From the NCBI GenBank assembly GCA_904419295.1, contig CAJFRA010000023.1:1-40736 (forward strand): 40,736 bases of DNA. Reading direction: 5' to 3'. A program made the position numbers and the translations under genes. Position 1 is the first letter of the stretch. Every line of letters starts with the position of its first letter. This stretch comes from Candidatus Pseudobutyricicoccus lothianensis. GTDB lineage: Bacteria > Bacillota > Clostridia > Oscillospirales > Butyricicoccaceae. The notes beneath the pieces were generated by a model. It was not told the DNA's origin. It did not search any database and saw nothing but the letters and a program-made list of their open reading frames with translations. This document shows, in pieces, positions 32,129 to 40,032 of this stretch.

Positions 32129-33229
32129 CTATTCGCTCTTCTGCCCTTTTTCTGGCCCCTTGCCCTTTGTTTTGCGCACGAAGTTGGCATGGCGGACCGA
32201 GCGCATGGTCTTCATGCCGGTATTCACCGCCACATTGACCACCGGTTTGTATATTTTTTCAAACTCGCCGCAAAATTCGGTCAGCTGGCCGGAAAAGCCT
32301 TTTTTAAACAGGTACAAGCCATACAGCGGGTTTTCCGGCGACAGATCGCCGGAAACGCCCCGGAAATCGTAGATGTCACAGCCGCACTCCACCGCCCACT
32401 GGATCATGTTCCATTGGAGCAGATAGTTGGGCATCACATTGCGGTATTCGTTGGAGGATGCGCCGTAGAGGTACCAGACCTTGTTGCCAAAGTGGATGGC
32501 CAATGTGCCCGCCACCGGCTTGCCGTTGTACAGCGCCATATAGAGCCTGGCATGGTCGCCCATGTGCTGCATCAGGCTGGCAAAATAGCTCTCCGGCCGG
32601 GTGATGAACCCATCCCGCTCGCCGGTCTCTTTCATAATGGCGGCAAAATGGTGGAGCATCTCCCCCAGGTTGCTCTCATCGCAGCAGATGACCTCCACCC
32701 CTTTGCGGCCCGCCAGCCGGATGTTGTAACGGGTCTTTTGGTGGAAAGCCGCCATCAGCTCCTCCTCTGTCTTCCCCTTCACATCCAGGCGGAAGACGTA
32801 ATTGGGCTGTACCCCTTCGAAATTCTTGCCGCTCTCTTTGTGCTGGTAGCCCAGCCGCTTCATGATCTGGATAAACTCCACATCGCTGCTCTCAATGTCC
32901 GGATCCATCATTAGCGAATAGGCCCGGTATTTTTTTGCCAGTTCGGCCGCGCCTTCCGTCAGTTCCTGCAAAGTCTTTTCGTCGTGGCTGTCGCACACAG
33001 GGCCCCGGCCCGCGTACATCAGGGTATAGGGCAGCATGGGCACCTTGCGGATGAGCACAGCCAAACTGCCCCGCACTGCGCCATCGGCCCCCCGGCACAA
33101 GATCGCCTCCCATTTCCAGCTGTCCTTCACTTTGCCCCACAGGGAAGACTGCAAAAAATGTCCCTTGGGGTGTTTTTGGATAAATTCTTCGTATTCCGGC
33201 AGCGTGGCTGCGGTTACCGTTTCGATCAT
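32129..33229 (-). CDS. FemABX-family peptidoglycan interpeptide bridge aminoacyltransferase
   Basis: This 366-residue protein has two GNAT-like subdomains typical of FemX/FemA: the start GHFLQSSLWGKVK, then TRYNIRLAGRKGVEV and LYGASSNEYRNVMPNYLLQWNMIQWA...YDFRGVSGD near the C-terminus. Family members add Gly, Ser or Ala from tRNA to the lipid II side chain. I chose ATG at 33229 with GGAG 6 bases upstream; ATG 33241 has the Shine-Dalgarno sequence almost touching it. It is the first gene of a two-gene unit with alr. Confidence 0.9.
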   Translation of the reverse strand: MIETVTAATLPEYEEFIQKHPKGHFLQSSLWGKVKDSWKWEAILCRGADGAVRGSLAVLIRKVPMLPYTLMYAGRGPVCDSHDEKTLQELTEGAAELAKKYRAYSLMMDPDIESSDVEFIQIMKRLGYQHKESGKNFEGVQPNYVFRLDVKGKTEEELMAAFHQKTRYNIRLAGRKGVEVICCDESNLGEMLHHFAAIMKETGERDGFITRPESYFASLMQHMGDHARLYMALYNGKPVAGTLAIHFGNKVWYLYGASSNEYRNVMPNYLLQWNMIQWAVECGCDIYDFRGVSGDLSPENPLYGLYLFKKGFSGQLTEFCGEFEKIYKPVVNVAVNTGMKTMRSVRHANFVRKTKGKGPEKGQKSE

Positions 33230-33262
33230 ATTGTTCTCCATCCTCCGAAAAGGCGGAAAGAT

Positions 33263-33344
33263 CCCGCCGTATTGATAGATTCCATCCTTCCGCTGCCTGG
33301 GCAGCCAGGTCTTCAGCTTTAGTATAGCATCCCAATACGGCGGG
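33263..33344. repeat. 12-bp inverted repeat pair flanking the femX transcription start
   Basis: CCCGCCGTATTG at 33263-33274 and its exact complement CAATACGGCGGG at 33333-33344, 58 bases apart. The second arm lies inside the -35/-10 spacer of the femX promoter; the first lies in the leader. Only one arm is transcribed, so this cannot act as an RNA hairpin. It looks like two operator half-sites. Confidence 0.75.
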
Positions 33345-33350
33345 TGTCAA
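33321..33350 (-). promoter_or_regulatory. Promoter of femX-alr (consensus -35, extended -10)
   Basis: On the - strand a perfect TTGACA (33345-33350), an 18-base spacer, and TATACT (33321-33326) preceded by TGC. It is one of the strongest promoter matches in the window. Confidence 0.8.
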
Positions 33351-33383
33351 AAATTTATGGCGCCTTTGGCCTTTCTCTCCCTT

Positions 33384-33815
33384 TTAATAGGGGCCTTCCC
33401 CCGGCCTGGAGATCTCGGCCAGCGCCTGGGCCGCTTCCATATCGCAGGCATGGGTCCGCATCAAATCGCCAATGGACACCATGCCCAGTACCCGGCCCCC
33501 TTCTGCCACCGGCAGGCGGCGGATGCGGCATTGGGCCATGTGCAGCGCAGCCTCCCGCACGTCGGCCTGGGGCGGCACCGTAGCCACATGGCGGGACATG
33601 ATCTCCCGCACCGGCGTCTGTTCAGCCGCCAGATCCGCCGCCACACAGCGGGTGGCGATGTCCCGGTCTGTGACGATCCCTTTCAGTTTGCCCTGCGGAC
33701 TGCACACCGGCAGCACCCCTATGCCATGGCGCTCCATCAGACGGGCGGCGCAGGCCACGGTATCCTCTGGAAAGATCGTCACGGTGCTGGGGCTCATCAG
33801 TTCAGAAACCCGCAT
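33384..33815 (-). CDS. Stand-alone tandem CBS-domain protein
   Basis: This 143-residue protein is made of two CBS domains, about residues 7-62 (MSPSTVTIFPEDTVACAARLMERHGIGVLPV...GIVTDRDIA) and 72-125 (MSRHVATVPPQADVREAALHM...LPVAEGGRVLGMVSIGDLM). CBS pairs bind adenosine nucleotides and act as energy or ligand sensors. No fused effector domain is present, so the partner is unknown. ATG at 33815 has AGGAGGAG just upstream. It lies downstream of the QueG-like gene. Confidence 0.92.
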   Translation of the reverse strand: MRVSELMSPSTVTIFPEDTVACAARLMERHGIGVLPVCSPQGKLKGIVTDRDIATRCVAADLAAEQTPVREIMSRHVATVPPQADVREAALHMAQCRIRRLPVAEGGRVLGMVSIGDLMRTHACDMEAAQALAEISRPGEGPY

Positions 33816-33884
33816 GCTTTCTCCTCCTGCTTTGGCGGCACAGCCGCCAGGTTTTGGTCTTAGTGTGGGCAAAAGAGGGATTTT

Positions 33885-34739
33885 TTATTCTGCCTCTCCG
33901 GTTTCCCGCCGGTCTAACAGCTGCAAATTGCGACGCAGCGGGGCAATACCCCGCCAGGCAAAGGCCCGGTCTGCAAATTGGTGGCGGAAGGCCCGGTCCC
34001 CCATCCCTTCCAGCTCTATCAGCGTGATGGAAGATCTTTTCCGCTGCCGGAAGGGTTCCAGCTGGGTATGCTCCGGCGCCCGGTTATAGGGACAGACGCT
34101 CTGGCACCGGTCACAGCCCCAAGCCAATCCCCCCTGTATCACCAATTCTTGCTGCCAGGGCTCCAGTTTGCCCCGGCGCTGGGTCAGCGCGGAAAGGCAC
34201 CGGTCCTCCTCCAGCCTGCCGCTGTGCAGCGCGCCGCCGGGGCAGGCGTCTTGGCAGCGGCCGCACCCAATGCAGCCTGCCGGCTCTTTTCCGCCCTCCA
34301 GCGGCAGATCGGTGACGACCACCCCGCAAAAGACATAGCTGCCCCAGCAGGGCGTCAGCAGCAGCCCGTTCAGCCCCACCACGCCCAGACCGGCGCAGGC
34401 GCAGGCATAGACTTCCGGGTAGGGCGATGTGTCGGCATACCCTTGAAAGCGAAAGCCGGGGAAAGCCCGTTCCAGCCGGGCACAGGCTTCTCCCAGCCGC
34501 TGCCGTGCCACCAGGTGGTAGTCCTGCCCTCTGGCATACAAAGACAGGTTGCCAGGTGCTGCGCCGTCGTAATAAGGGAATACCGTACACACCAGCGTCC
34601 GCTGGCCGGGCAGCAGTGACAGCGCTTTTTGCCGCTGCCCTTCGTCCATCCGTTCCCAAAGGCGGTCCAGGGAAACCACCCCGGCCGGTCCGCCGCTCTC
34701 TGCCGCCACCAGGCGGCAGGCCAATTCTTCGGGGCTCAT
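33885..34739 (-). CDS. QueG-like 4Fe-4S protein (epoxyqueuosine reductase family)
   Basis: This 284-residue protein has two ferredoxin-type clusters: CIGCGRCQDACP (Cys 156, 159, 162, 166) and CDRCQSVCPYN (Cys 209, 212, 216), plus Cys181. The N-terminal DUF1730-like domain shows ADTSPYPE with Asp103, in the place of the QueG catalytic Asp. However, the usual GLGWxGKN is here GLGVVGLNG, and the HEAT-like C-terminal part of E. coli QueG is missing. It may be a short QueG or a paralogue with another cobalamin-linked reduction. ATG at 34739 has GGAGG upstream. Confidence 0.8.
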   Translation of the reverse strand: MSPEELACRLVAAESGGPAGVVSLDRLWERMDEGQRQKALSLLPGQRTLVCTVFPYYDGAAPGNLSLYARGQDYHLVARQRLGEACARLERAFPGFRFQGYADTSPYPEVYACACAGLGVVGLNGLLLTPCWGSYVFCGVVVTDLPLEGGKEPAGCIGCGRCQDACPGGALHSGRLEEDRCLSALTQRRGKLEPWQQELVIQGGLAWGCDRCQSVCPYNRAPEHTQLEPFRQRKRSSITLIELEGMGDRAFRHQFADRAFAWRGIAPLRRNLQLLDRRETGEAE

Positions 34740-34767
34740 TGCGCCGCCCTCCTTTCTGTGGTATACT
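34739..34767 (+). promoter_or_regulatory. Promoter of the P-loop kinase gene
   Basis: TTGCGC (34739-34744), a 17-base spacer, and TATACT (34762-34767) with a preceding TGG, an extended -10. The -35 overlaps the first codon of the QueG-like gene on the other strand. Confidence 0.5.
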
Positions 34768-34779
34768 GTTTCTCCATCT

Positions 34780-34808
34780 ATTGTAACCAAAAAGGAGGCG
34801 CAGCACAA
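34780..34808 (-). promoter_or_regulatory. Candidate promoter of the QueG-like gene
   Basis: On the - strand TTGTGC (34803-34808), a 17-base spacer, and TACAAT (34780-34785). It faces the kinase promoter; both predicted starts fall near 34773. Confidence 0.45.
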
Positions 34809-35365
34809 TGATCATCCAGTTGATCGGCGCGTCGGGCAGCGGCAAGAGCACGCTGGCCGGCGCTGTGGGCCGCCTGGCCCATCTGCCGGTATTGCACAGC
34901 GACCACTACCTGTGGCAGGACAGTGACTTCACCATCATGCGGCCCATAGACCAGCAGCACGCCATGCTCCAAGCCGATCTGGCCCGCCATTCCTCCTTTG
35001 TGCTGGATGGCGGCGTGCACCGTTGGCTGCCCGAGGGCGCGCTGCGCCCCACCCTGCTGGTGCTGCTGCGTTTGGACCAGGATACCCGTATGGAACGGCT
35101 GCGCCAGCGGGAATGGCTGCGCTACGGTGCACGCTGCCTGCCGGGCGGCGACCATTATGCCCTGACGGAAGAATTTTTGGAATGGGCCGCCACCTATGAG
35201 ACGGCCCTGGCCCACGAGGAACACACCAGCCTGGCCGGCCATTTCCAGCTGCTGCGCCAGGCCCCGTGCCCCTGCCTGATCCTGTGGAACACCCGCCCGG
35301 CAGAGGAATTGGCCCAACTGATCTTCCGCACAGCCCAGCAGCTGGAAAGTGCCGCCCCCGCATAA
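34808..35365 (+). CDS. P-loop kinase-like ATPase (topology modulation/adenylate-kinase type)
   Basis: This 185-residue NTPase has Walker A GASGSGKST (7-15) right after a short strand, an LHSDHYLW segment, and a later LIDs-like Arg-rich stretch (RMERLRQREWLRYGAR). It resembles the small adenylate/shikimate kinase-like proteins often called topology modulation protein (FlaR); the substrate is unknown. ATG at 34808 has AAGGAGG 10 bases upstream. It is a single + strand gene ended by a terminator. Confidence 0.82.
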   Translation: MIIQLIGASGSGKSTLAGAVGRLAHLPVLHSDHYLWQDSDFTIMRPIDQQHAMLQADLARHSSFVLDGGVHRWLPEGALRPTLLVLLRLDQDTRMERLRQREWLRYGARCLPGGDHYALTEEFLEWAATYETALAHEEHTSLAGHFQLLRQAPCPCLILWNTRPAEELAQLIFRTAQQLESAAPA

Positions 35366-35445
35366 TCTCTTTGCTGCAAGGCCGCAGGTCCGCAAGCACG
35401 CCCTTTGCCCACGGCCGGGGCCTTCCCGGAAGAAAATACACAAAA

Positions 35446-35499
35446 GCCGGCCCTCCATGGAAGTCCAAATGGCTTCCACGAGGGCCGGCCCTTATTTTT
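35446..35499 (+). terminator. Terminator of the kinase gene
   Basis: GCCGGCCCTC (35446-35455) pairs with AGGGCCGGC (35481-35489), with an inner GGAAG/CTTCC stem around a CAAAT apex, then a T-rich tail. The apex AAGTCCAAATGGCTT nearly matches that of the terminator at 30442-30492. The 80 bases before it show nothing clear. Confidence 0.85.
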
Positions 35500-35553
35500 T
35501 GTTTTCCCGGTCAGCTGCCATTGGGCCTTCCTGCTGCCAGGATCCCTTTGGCC

Positions 35554-35769
35554 TTATGCCGGCATGCCGGCGGCAGTCTTTTCATCCAGTGCCGCCAAAC
35601 CCTCTACGCCCAAATAGGCGGAAAGGTCTGTGGTATACAACCGCCCCATGTGCTGCCCTCCCCGAGGGTCTGTGTAGTATTCGGCCGGGGCGCCGCCATA
35701 CCAGGCATACCGGGCCGGCTGATACTCAGTCGTGAAAATCTGCTCCAGTGGAACAATGGTGTGCAGCAT
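35554..35769 (-). CDS. YlzJ-like protein
   Basis: This 71-residue protein matches the small YlzJ-like family in its start MLHTIVPLEQIF and its central EYYTDPRGGQHMGRLYTTDLSAYL. The family has no known function but sits next to TepA in Firmicutes, as here. ATG at 35769 has GGGAGG just upstream. It overlaps the 3' end of tepA by 44 bases in another frame. Confidence 0.8.
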   Translation of the reverse strand: MLHTIVPLEQIFTTEYQPARYAWYGGAPAEYYTDPRGGQHMGRLYTTDLSAYLGVEGLAALDEKTAAGMPA

Positions 35770-36508
35770 GATCTCCCTCCCCTTTTTCTTTGTCGATCAT
35801 GGCGTGCAGGCAGGTTAGCGCATCGCTCAAGCTGCCCAGCTGGTCGATCAAGCCGATCTCCACCGCTTCGTTGCCGTAGACCACGCTGCCCACATCGGTG
35901 GTCAGTTCGCCGGTCTTCATCATCAAGCTGTGGAAGGTCTGCCGCTCCACATGGCTGTTGGCCACCACAAAATCGATGATCCGGTCTTGGATCTTTTCGA
36001 AATAGGTCATGGTCTGGGGCACGCCGATGACCGTGCCGCTCATGCGCACCGGGTGTACGGTCATGGACGCCGTGGGCGCGATGAAGCTGCGACGGGCCGA
36101 AACGGCCAACGGCACGCCGATGGAGTGGCCGCCGCCCAGCACCAGGGAGACAGTGGGCGTCTTCATGCCGGCGATCAGTTCTGCGATGGCCAGGCCGGCT
36201 TCCACATCGCCCCCCACCGTGTTGAGCAAGATCAGCAGGCCGTCGATCTCATCGCTTTCCTCAATGGCGGCCAGCTGAGGCATCACATGTTCGTACTTGG
36301 TGGTCTTATTTTGGGGCGGCAGCAGCATATGGCCTTCGATCTGCCCCACGATGGTCAAGCAGTGGATGGACGATTTGTTCTTGCTGTTTTCCAGTGTGAC
36401 GGAGCCCATCTTTTCGATGGCATCCTCCGGCTTTTCCTGGGATCCATTTGCCGAGGACTGTTCTTCGTCCTCCGCTCCTCCGTTGTGGAGGAAGTTGATC
36501 TTTTTCAA
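35726..36508 (-). CDS. tepA: ClpP-like protease TepA (translocation-enhancing protein)
   Basis: This 260-residue ClpP-fold serine peptidase has the core IHCLTIVGQIEGHMLLPPQNKTTKYEHVMPQL, then LLILLNTVGGDVEAGLAIAELI and GGGHSIGVPLAVSA with the likely catalytic Ser in GHSIG. In Bacillus TepA assists secretion and degrades signal peptides or small spore proteins. The start is uncertain. TTG at 36508 gives family-like length, but it lies inside the U-tract of the upstream terminator, with AGGGG 7 bases before it. ATG at 36409 would give 227 residues. The last residues overlap the YlzJ-like ORF. Confidence 0.85.
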   Translation of the reverse strand: MKKINFLHNGGAEDEEQSSANGSQEKPEDAIEKMGSVTLENSKNKSSIHCLTIVGQIEGHMLLPPQNKTTKYEHVMPQLAAIEESDEIDGLLILLNTVGGDVEAGLAIAELIAGMKTPTVSLVLGGGHSIGVPLAVSARRSFIAPTASMTVHPVRMSGTVIGVPQTMTYFEKIQDRIIDFVVANSHVERQTFHSLMMKTGELTTDVGSVVYGNEAVEIGLIDQLGSLSDALTCLHAMIDKEKGEGDHAAHHCSTGADFHD

Positions 36509-36542
36509 AAAAACACCCCTGCGCTCAGTTTGCGCAGGGGTG
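36507..36542 (-). terminator. Terminator after the tsaC-coaE fusion, overlapping the tepA start
   Basis: On the - strand CACCCCTGCGC, a 7-base loop, GCGCAGGGGTG and then seven T. It is a textbook terminator for the fusion gene, yet its T-run contains the most likely tepA start codon. Confidence 0.9.
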
Positions 36543-36636
36543 CTGTCCTTTATGACGGTTGTTTGCAAAAACAGCAAAAGTTTTTTCACCAGCCGGCACC
36601 AATGTGGGGCGGCAGACCACCCGCTTGGCGACCTTC

Positions 36637-38268
36637 CTATTCTTCTGCCGGCAGCGGCGGCAGCGCGTCTTCCAGACGGCGGCACAGCGCTTGTTCATCC
36701 CCGTCGTTTTCGATCAGGATATCGCAAAGGGCCTCGTAAAACTCCCGGTCCGGCTGAGCTGCCAAGCGGATGCGGGCCTGTTCCGGGCTGATGCCATCCC
36801 GCCGGACGATCCGTTCTGTGACAGCCGGTTCTGGCGCCACGACGCCGATGACAAAGTCGCAGGCGTGGTCCAAGCCGCTTTCATACAGCAGGGGCACATC
36901 CATACCGATGCGGTGGCAGCCCTGGCTCGTCATCACGCGGATGCGGCGGCGGATCTCCCGCTTGACGGCCGGATGGGTGATGGCATTCAATCGGCGTAGG
37001 GCAGCCCTGTCGTGGAAGACGATGTCCCCCAGTGCCTTCCGGTCCACACTGCCGTCCGGCCCTGCCACGGTGGGGAATTGGTTGAGCACGGTGCGCATCA
37101 AGTTCCGGTCCAGCTTGAGCAGCTGGTGGTACACCTGGTCCGCATCGATGATCTGCCAGCCCAGCCGGGCCAGGCAGGCGCCCACGCTGCTCTTGCCGCT
37201 GCCCGATGTGCCGGTGATGCCGCACACCACAGCCTTGCCGGGGCGCACGGTGTGGAACCCCGCCGCCTTGTGGATGCGGTTGCTCACCGCCAGGCCCTCG
37301 CCAAAGGGGCGGGGCGCCTGGGCCAAGATCCGCTGGCAGGAAGTCTCATCCAGTTCCCGCAGGGCTGCAAACAGCTGCTGGGCCTGGGCTTGCTTGTCAC
37401 AGGAGGCGCCGTAGCTGCGCACCGGCCCTTTTTCGTCGTCGTAAAAATCCCTGTATTCATCAAAGCACAGCACCGCGTCGTGGGGCTGCATCTGCTGTTC
37501 GATGGCCCGGGCCGTGGCATCCGGCGCGCCCTCGAACAACAGCACAGGCGCTTTGGGGGCATAGTGCCGGTATTTCATGCCGGGCGCCCGGACCACTTCG
37601 CCCGGCGCCACTTCGTGAAAGACAGCGCTGTCTACCTCCACGCTGCCCAACACCCGCAGGATCTGCTCCCGGGTGACAGCGCCGGGCCGCAGCACCCGCG
37701 GGACGTCCCCGGTCATATCCACCACGGTGGATTCCACGCCCACTTGGCAGGGGCCGCCGTCTAACACCGCGTCGATGCGCCCTTTCATGTCATTCATCAC
37801 ATGTTCCGCCGTAGTGGGGCTGGGCCGCCCCGAGCGGTTGGCCGAAGGCGCGGCCAAAGGCACGCCGGCAGCCTGGATCACCTGGCGGGCCGCCAAGTGC
37901 TGGGGCATGCGGATGCCCACCGTATCCAGCCCGGCGGAAGTTTCCGCCGGGATCTTTTCGCTTTTGTAGAAGATCATCGTCAGCGGGCCGGGCCAAAAAG
38001 TCTCGGCCAGTTTTTTGGCGGCGTCCGGCACCTGCCGCACCAGGGCGGGCAATTCCTCCAAACTGGCGATGTGCACGATCAGCGGATTGTCCTGGGGCCG
38101 GCCCTTGGCCTCAAAGATCTTTTGCACGGCCTGGGGATTTGTGGCATCGGCCGCCAGGCCGTACACCGTTTCGGTGGGAATGGCCACCACGCCGCCCTGG
38201 CGCAGCAGCTGCCCGGCCCGGCGGATATCCTCTTCTTCTTTTGCTTGTAGCAGCAGTGTTTCCATCAT
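36637..38268 (-). CDS. Fused threonylcarbamoyl-AMP synthase (Sua5/TsaC) and dephospho-CoA kinase
   Basis: This single 543-residue ORF contains two complete enzymes. Residues 1-~210 are the YrdC domain, with PTETVYGL (31-38), KGRPQDNPL (55-63) and PSANRSG (141-147). About 230-340 is the Sua5 C-terminal domain, with YRHYAP (233-238) as the usual linker. Residues ~347-540 are CoaE, with P-loop GITGTSGSGKSS (350-361), DAD (375-377) and LNAITHP (427-433). The first half makes the tRNA t6A precursor; the second makes coenzyme A. No stop, frameshift or internal ribosome site is seen at the junction. ATG at 38268 has AGGAG 8 bases upstream. It lies downstream of ppa and prfA, where a separate Sua5 gene is usual. 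Confidence 0.93.
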   Translation of the reverse strand: MMETLLLQAKEEEDIRRAGQLLRQGGVVAIPTETVYGLAADATNPQAVQKIFEAKGRPQDNPLIVHIASLEELPALVRQVPDAAKKLAETFWPGPLTMIFYKSEKIPAETSAGLDTVGIRMPQHLAARQVIQAAGVPLAAPSANRSGRPSPTTAEHVMNDMKGRIDAVLDGGPCQVGVESTVVDMTGDVPRVLRPGAVTREQILRVLGSVEVDSAVFHEVAPGEVVRAPGMKYRHYAPKAPVLLFEGAPDATARAIEQQMQPHDAVLCFDEYRDFYDDEKGPVRSYGASCDKQAQAQQLFAALRELDETSCQRILAQAPRPFGEGLAVSNRIHKAAGFHTVRPGKAVVCGITGTSGSGKSSVGACLARLGWQIIDADQVYHQLLKLDRNLMRTVLNQFPTVAGPDGSVDRKALGDIVFHDRAALRRLNAITHPAVKREIRRRIRVMTSQGCHRIGMDVPLLYESGLDHACDFVIGVVAPEPAVTERIVRRDGISPEQARIRLAAQPDREFYEALCDILIENDGDEQALCRRLEDALPPLPAEE

Positions 38269-38315
38269 TTCAGGAACTCCTTTGCATCAATGCCCCAGCC
38301 GGGGCCCCGGCGGCC

Positions 38316-38855
38316 TCATTCCATCCGGCCGCAGAAATGGCATTCGTAGGTATGAATGGTATCGCGGATGATCTGCAGCGCCGCTTCACAGCCCAGTGTG
38401 TTGGAAAGGGTGGTGCTTTTGTGCTCCAGGCTTTTGTACACCTCAAAGAAATTGGCGATCTCGTTGAGGATATGGGGCGGCAGCTGGTTCACATCTTTGT
38501 AGTAATTCCAGGTGGGGTCTTGCAGCGGGATGGCGATGATCTTGTCGTCATATTCGTCGCCGTCCACCATCCGCACAACGCCGATGGGGTAACATTCCAC
38601 CATCACCAGCGGGTCCAGCGTCTCGCTGCACAGCACCAGCACGTCCAGCGGGTCGCCGTCATCGGCATAGGTGCGGGGGATGAAGCCGTAATTGGCCGGG
38701 TAATGGGTGGAAGTGTACAAGATCCGGTCCAGCCGGAGCAATCCGGTGTTCTTGTCCAGTTCGTATTTCTTTTTGCTGCCCGCCGGAATCTCGATCACTG
38801 CCATAAATCTTTCCGGTTTGATGCTGGCAGGGTCGATGTTGTGCCAAATGTTCAT
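38316..38855 (-). CDS. ppa: Inorganic pyrophosphatase, family I
   Basis: This 179-residue soluble enzyme splits pyrophosphate to drive biosynthesis. The family signature DDGDPLDVLVL is present, with STHYPANYGFIPRTYA before it and the EYDDKIIAIP metal-site region after it. ATG at 38855 has GAGAGGG upstream. It sits between prfA and the fusion gene in the same direction. Confidence 0.95.
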   Translation of the reverse strand: MNIWHNIDPASIKPERFMAVIEIPAGSKKKYELDKNTGLLRLDRILYTSTHYPANYGFIPRTYADDGDPLDVLVLCSETLDPLVMVECYPIGVVRMVDGDEYDDKIIAIPLQDPTWNYYKDVNQLPPHILNEIANFFEVYKSLEHKSTTLSNTLGCEAALQIIRDTIHTYECHFCGRME

Positions 38856-38931
38856 AGTCGTTTCCCTCTCTTTGAGGCGCTGTGCGCCATGTCCCTGTCC
38901 TATTCTATGCCGCCTGCCGGCAGGACAGACC

Positions 38932-40002
38932 CTATTCGTCTCCGCCGGCCCGCAGTTTTTCCGCCTGGTCCGCAGCAGTCAGCGCGTCGATGATCTCATC
39001 CAGGTCGCCGTTGAGCACGTTTTCCAGCTTGTGCAGCGTCAGGCCGATGCGGTGATCCGTCACCCGGCCTTGGGGGTAGTTATATGTGCGCACCCGCTCG
39101 CTGCGGTCGCCGGAGCCCACTTGGCTGCGGCGCTCGCTGGCCCGCTCCTGGTCCAGGGCCTGCTGCTGCATCTCGTAGAGTTTGGTGCGCAAGATCTTCA
39201 TGGCCCGGTCCTTGTTTTTGTGCTGGCTGCGCTCATCCTGGCACTCCACCACAAGGCCGGTGGGCAAGTGGGTGATGCGGATGGCGGATTCCGTTTTGTT
39301 GACGTGCTGCCCGCCGGCGCCGCCCGAGCGATAGGTGTCGATCTGCAGGTCGGCAGGGTCGATCTCCACTTCCACTTCCTCCGCTTCGGGCAGCACGGCC
39401 ACCGTGGCCGCCGATGTGTGGATCCGGCCCGAAGACTCTGTCTCCGGCACCCGCTGGACCCGGTGGGTGCCGCTCTCGTATTTGAACCGGGACCAGGCGC
39501 CGCTGCCCCGCACTTCAAAGCTGATCTCCTTGATGCCGCCCAGCTCAGTCTCGTTGGAGCTGAGCACCTCCACGGAAAACCGCTTGCGCTCGGCGTACAT
39601 GGAATACATGCGGAACAGAGAATGGGCGAACAGGGCGGCCTCTTCGCCGCCCACGCCGCCGCGTATCTCCACGATGACGTTCTTGTCGTCGTTTTCGTCT
39701 TTGGGCAGCAGCAGCACCTTGATCTGCTGTTCCAACGTCTCGCTCCGTTCTTTGGCCTCTTCGTATTCCATCTGGGCCAGCTCCCGCATCTCTGCATCGT
39801 CGCCGTGCATCAGCTCCTCGGCGTCCTGCAGATCCCGCTGGGCTTTTTTATAGCTGCGGAAGGCCTCCACCACCGGCAAAATCTCCTTTTGCTCTTTCAG
39901 CAGCTTGGCCGCCGCCTGGGGGTCGCTGTACAGATCTTCTGCCGCCAGCGCCTGTTCGATCTCGTTCAATCTCTTTTCAACCAATTCCAGCTTTTCCAGC
40001 AT
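38932..40002 (-). CDS. prfA: Peptide chain release factor 1
   Basis: This 356-residue protein ends translation at UAA and UAG. The peptidyl-transferase loop [13 protein letters not shown] has GGQ at 230-232, and the stop-codon recognition PxT motif is PET at 186-188, typical of RF1. The N-terminal helical domain and [16 protein letters not shown] block are standard. ATG at 40002 has AAGGA 9 bases upstream. It follows an S-component gene by 30 bases. Confidence 0.97.
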   Translation of the reverse strand: MLEKLELVEKRLNEIEQALAAEDLYSDPQAAAKLLKEQKEILPVVEAFRSYKKAQRDLQDAEELMHGDDAEMRELAQMEYEEAKERSETLEQQIKVLLLPKDENDDKNVIVEIRGGVGGEEAALFAHSLFRMYSMYAERKRFSVEVLSSNETELGGIKEISFEVRGSGAWSRFKYESGTHRVQRVPETESSGRIHTSAATVAVLPEAEEVEVEIDPADLQIDTYRSGGAGGQHVNKTESAIRITHLPTGLVVECQDERSQHKNKDRAMKILRTKLYEMQQQALDQERASERRSQVGSGDRSERVRTYNYPQGRVTDHRIGLTLHKLENVLNGDLDEIIDALTAADQAEKLRAGGDE

Positions 40003-40032
40003 ACAACAATTCCTTTGTCCTTTTGTGTGATA

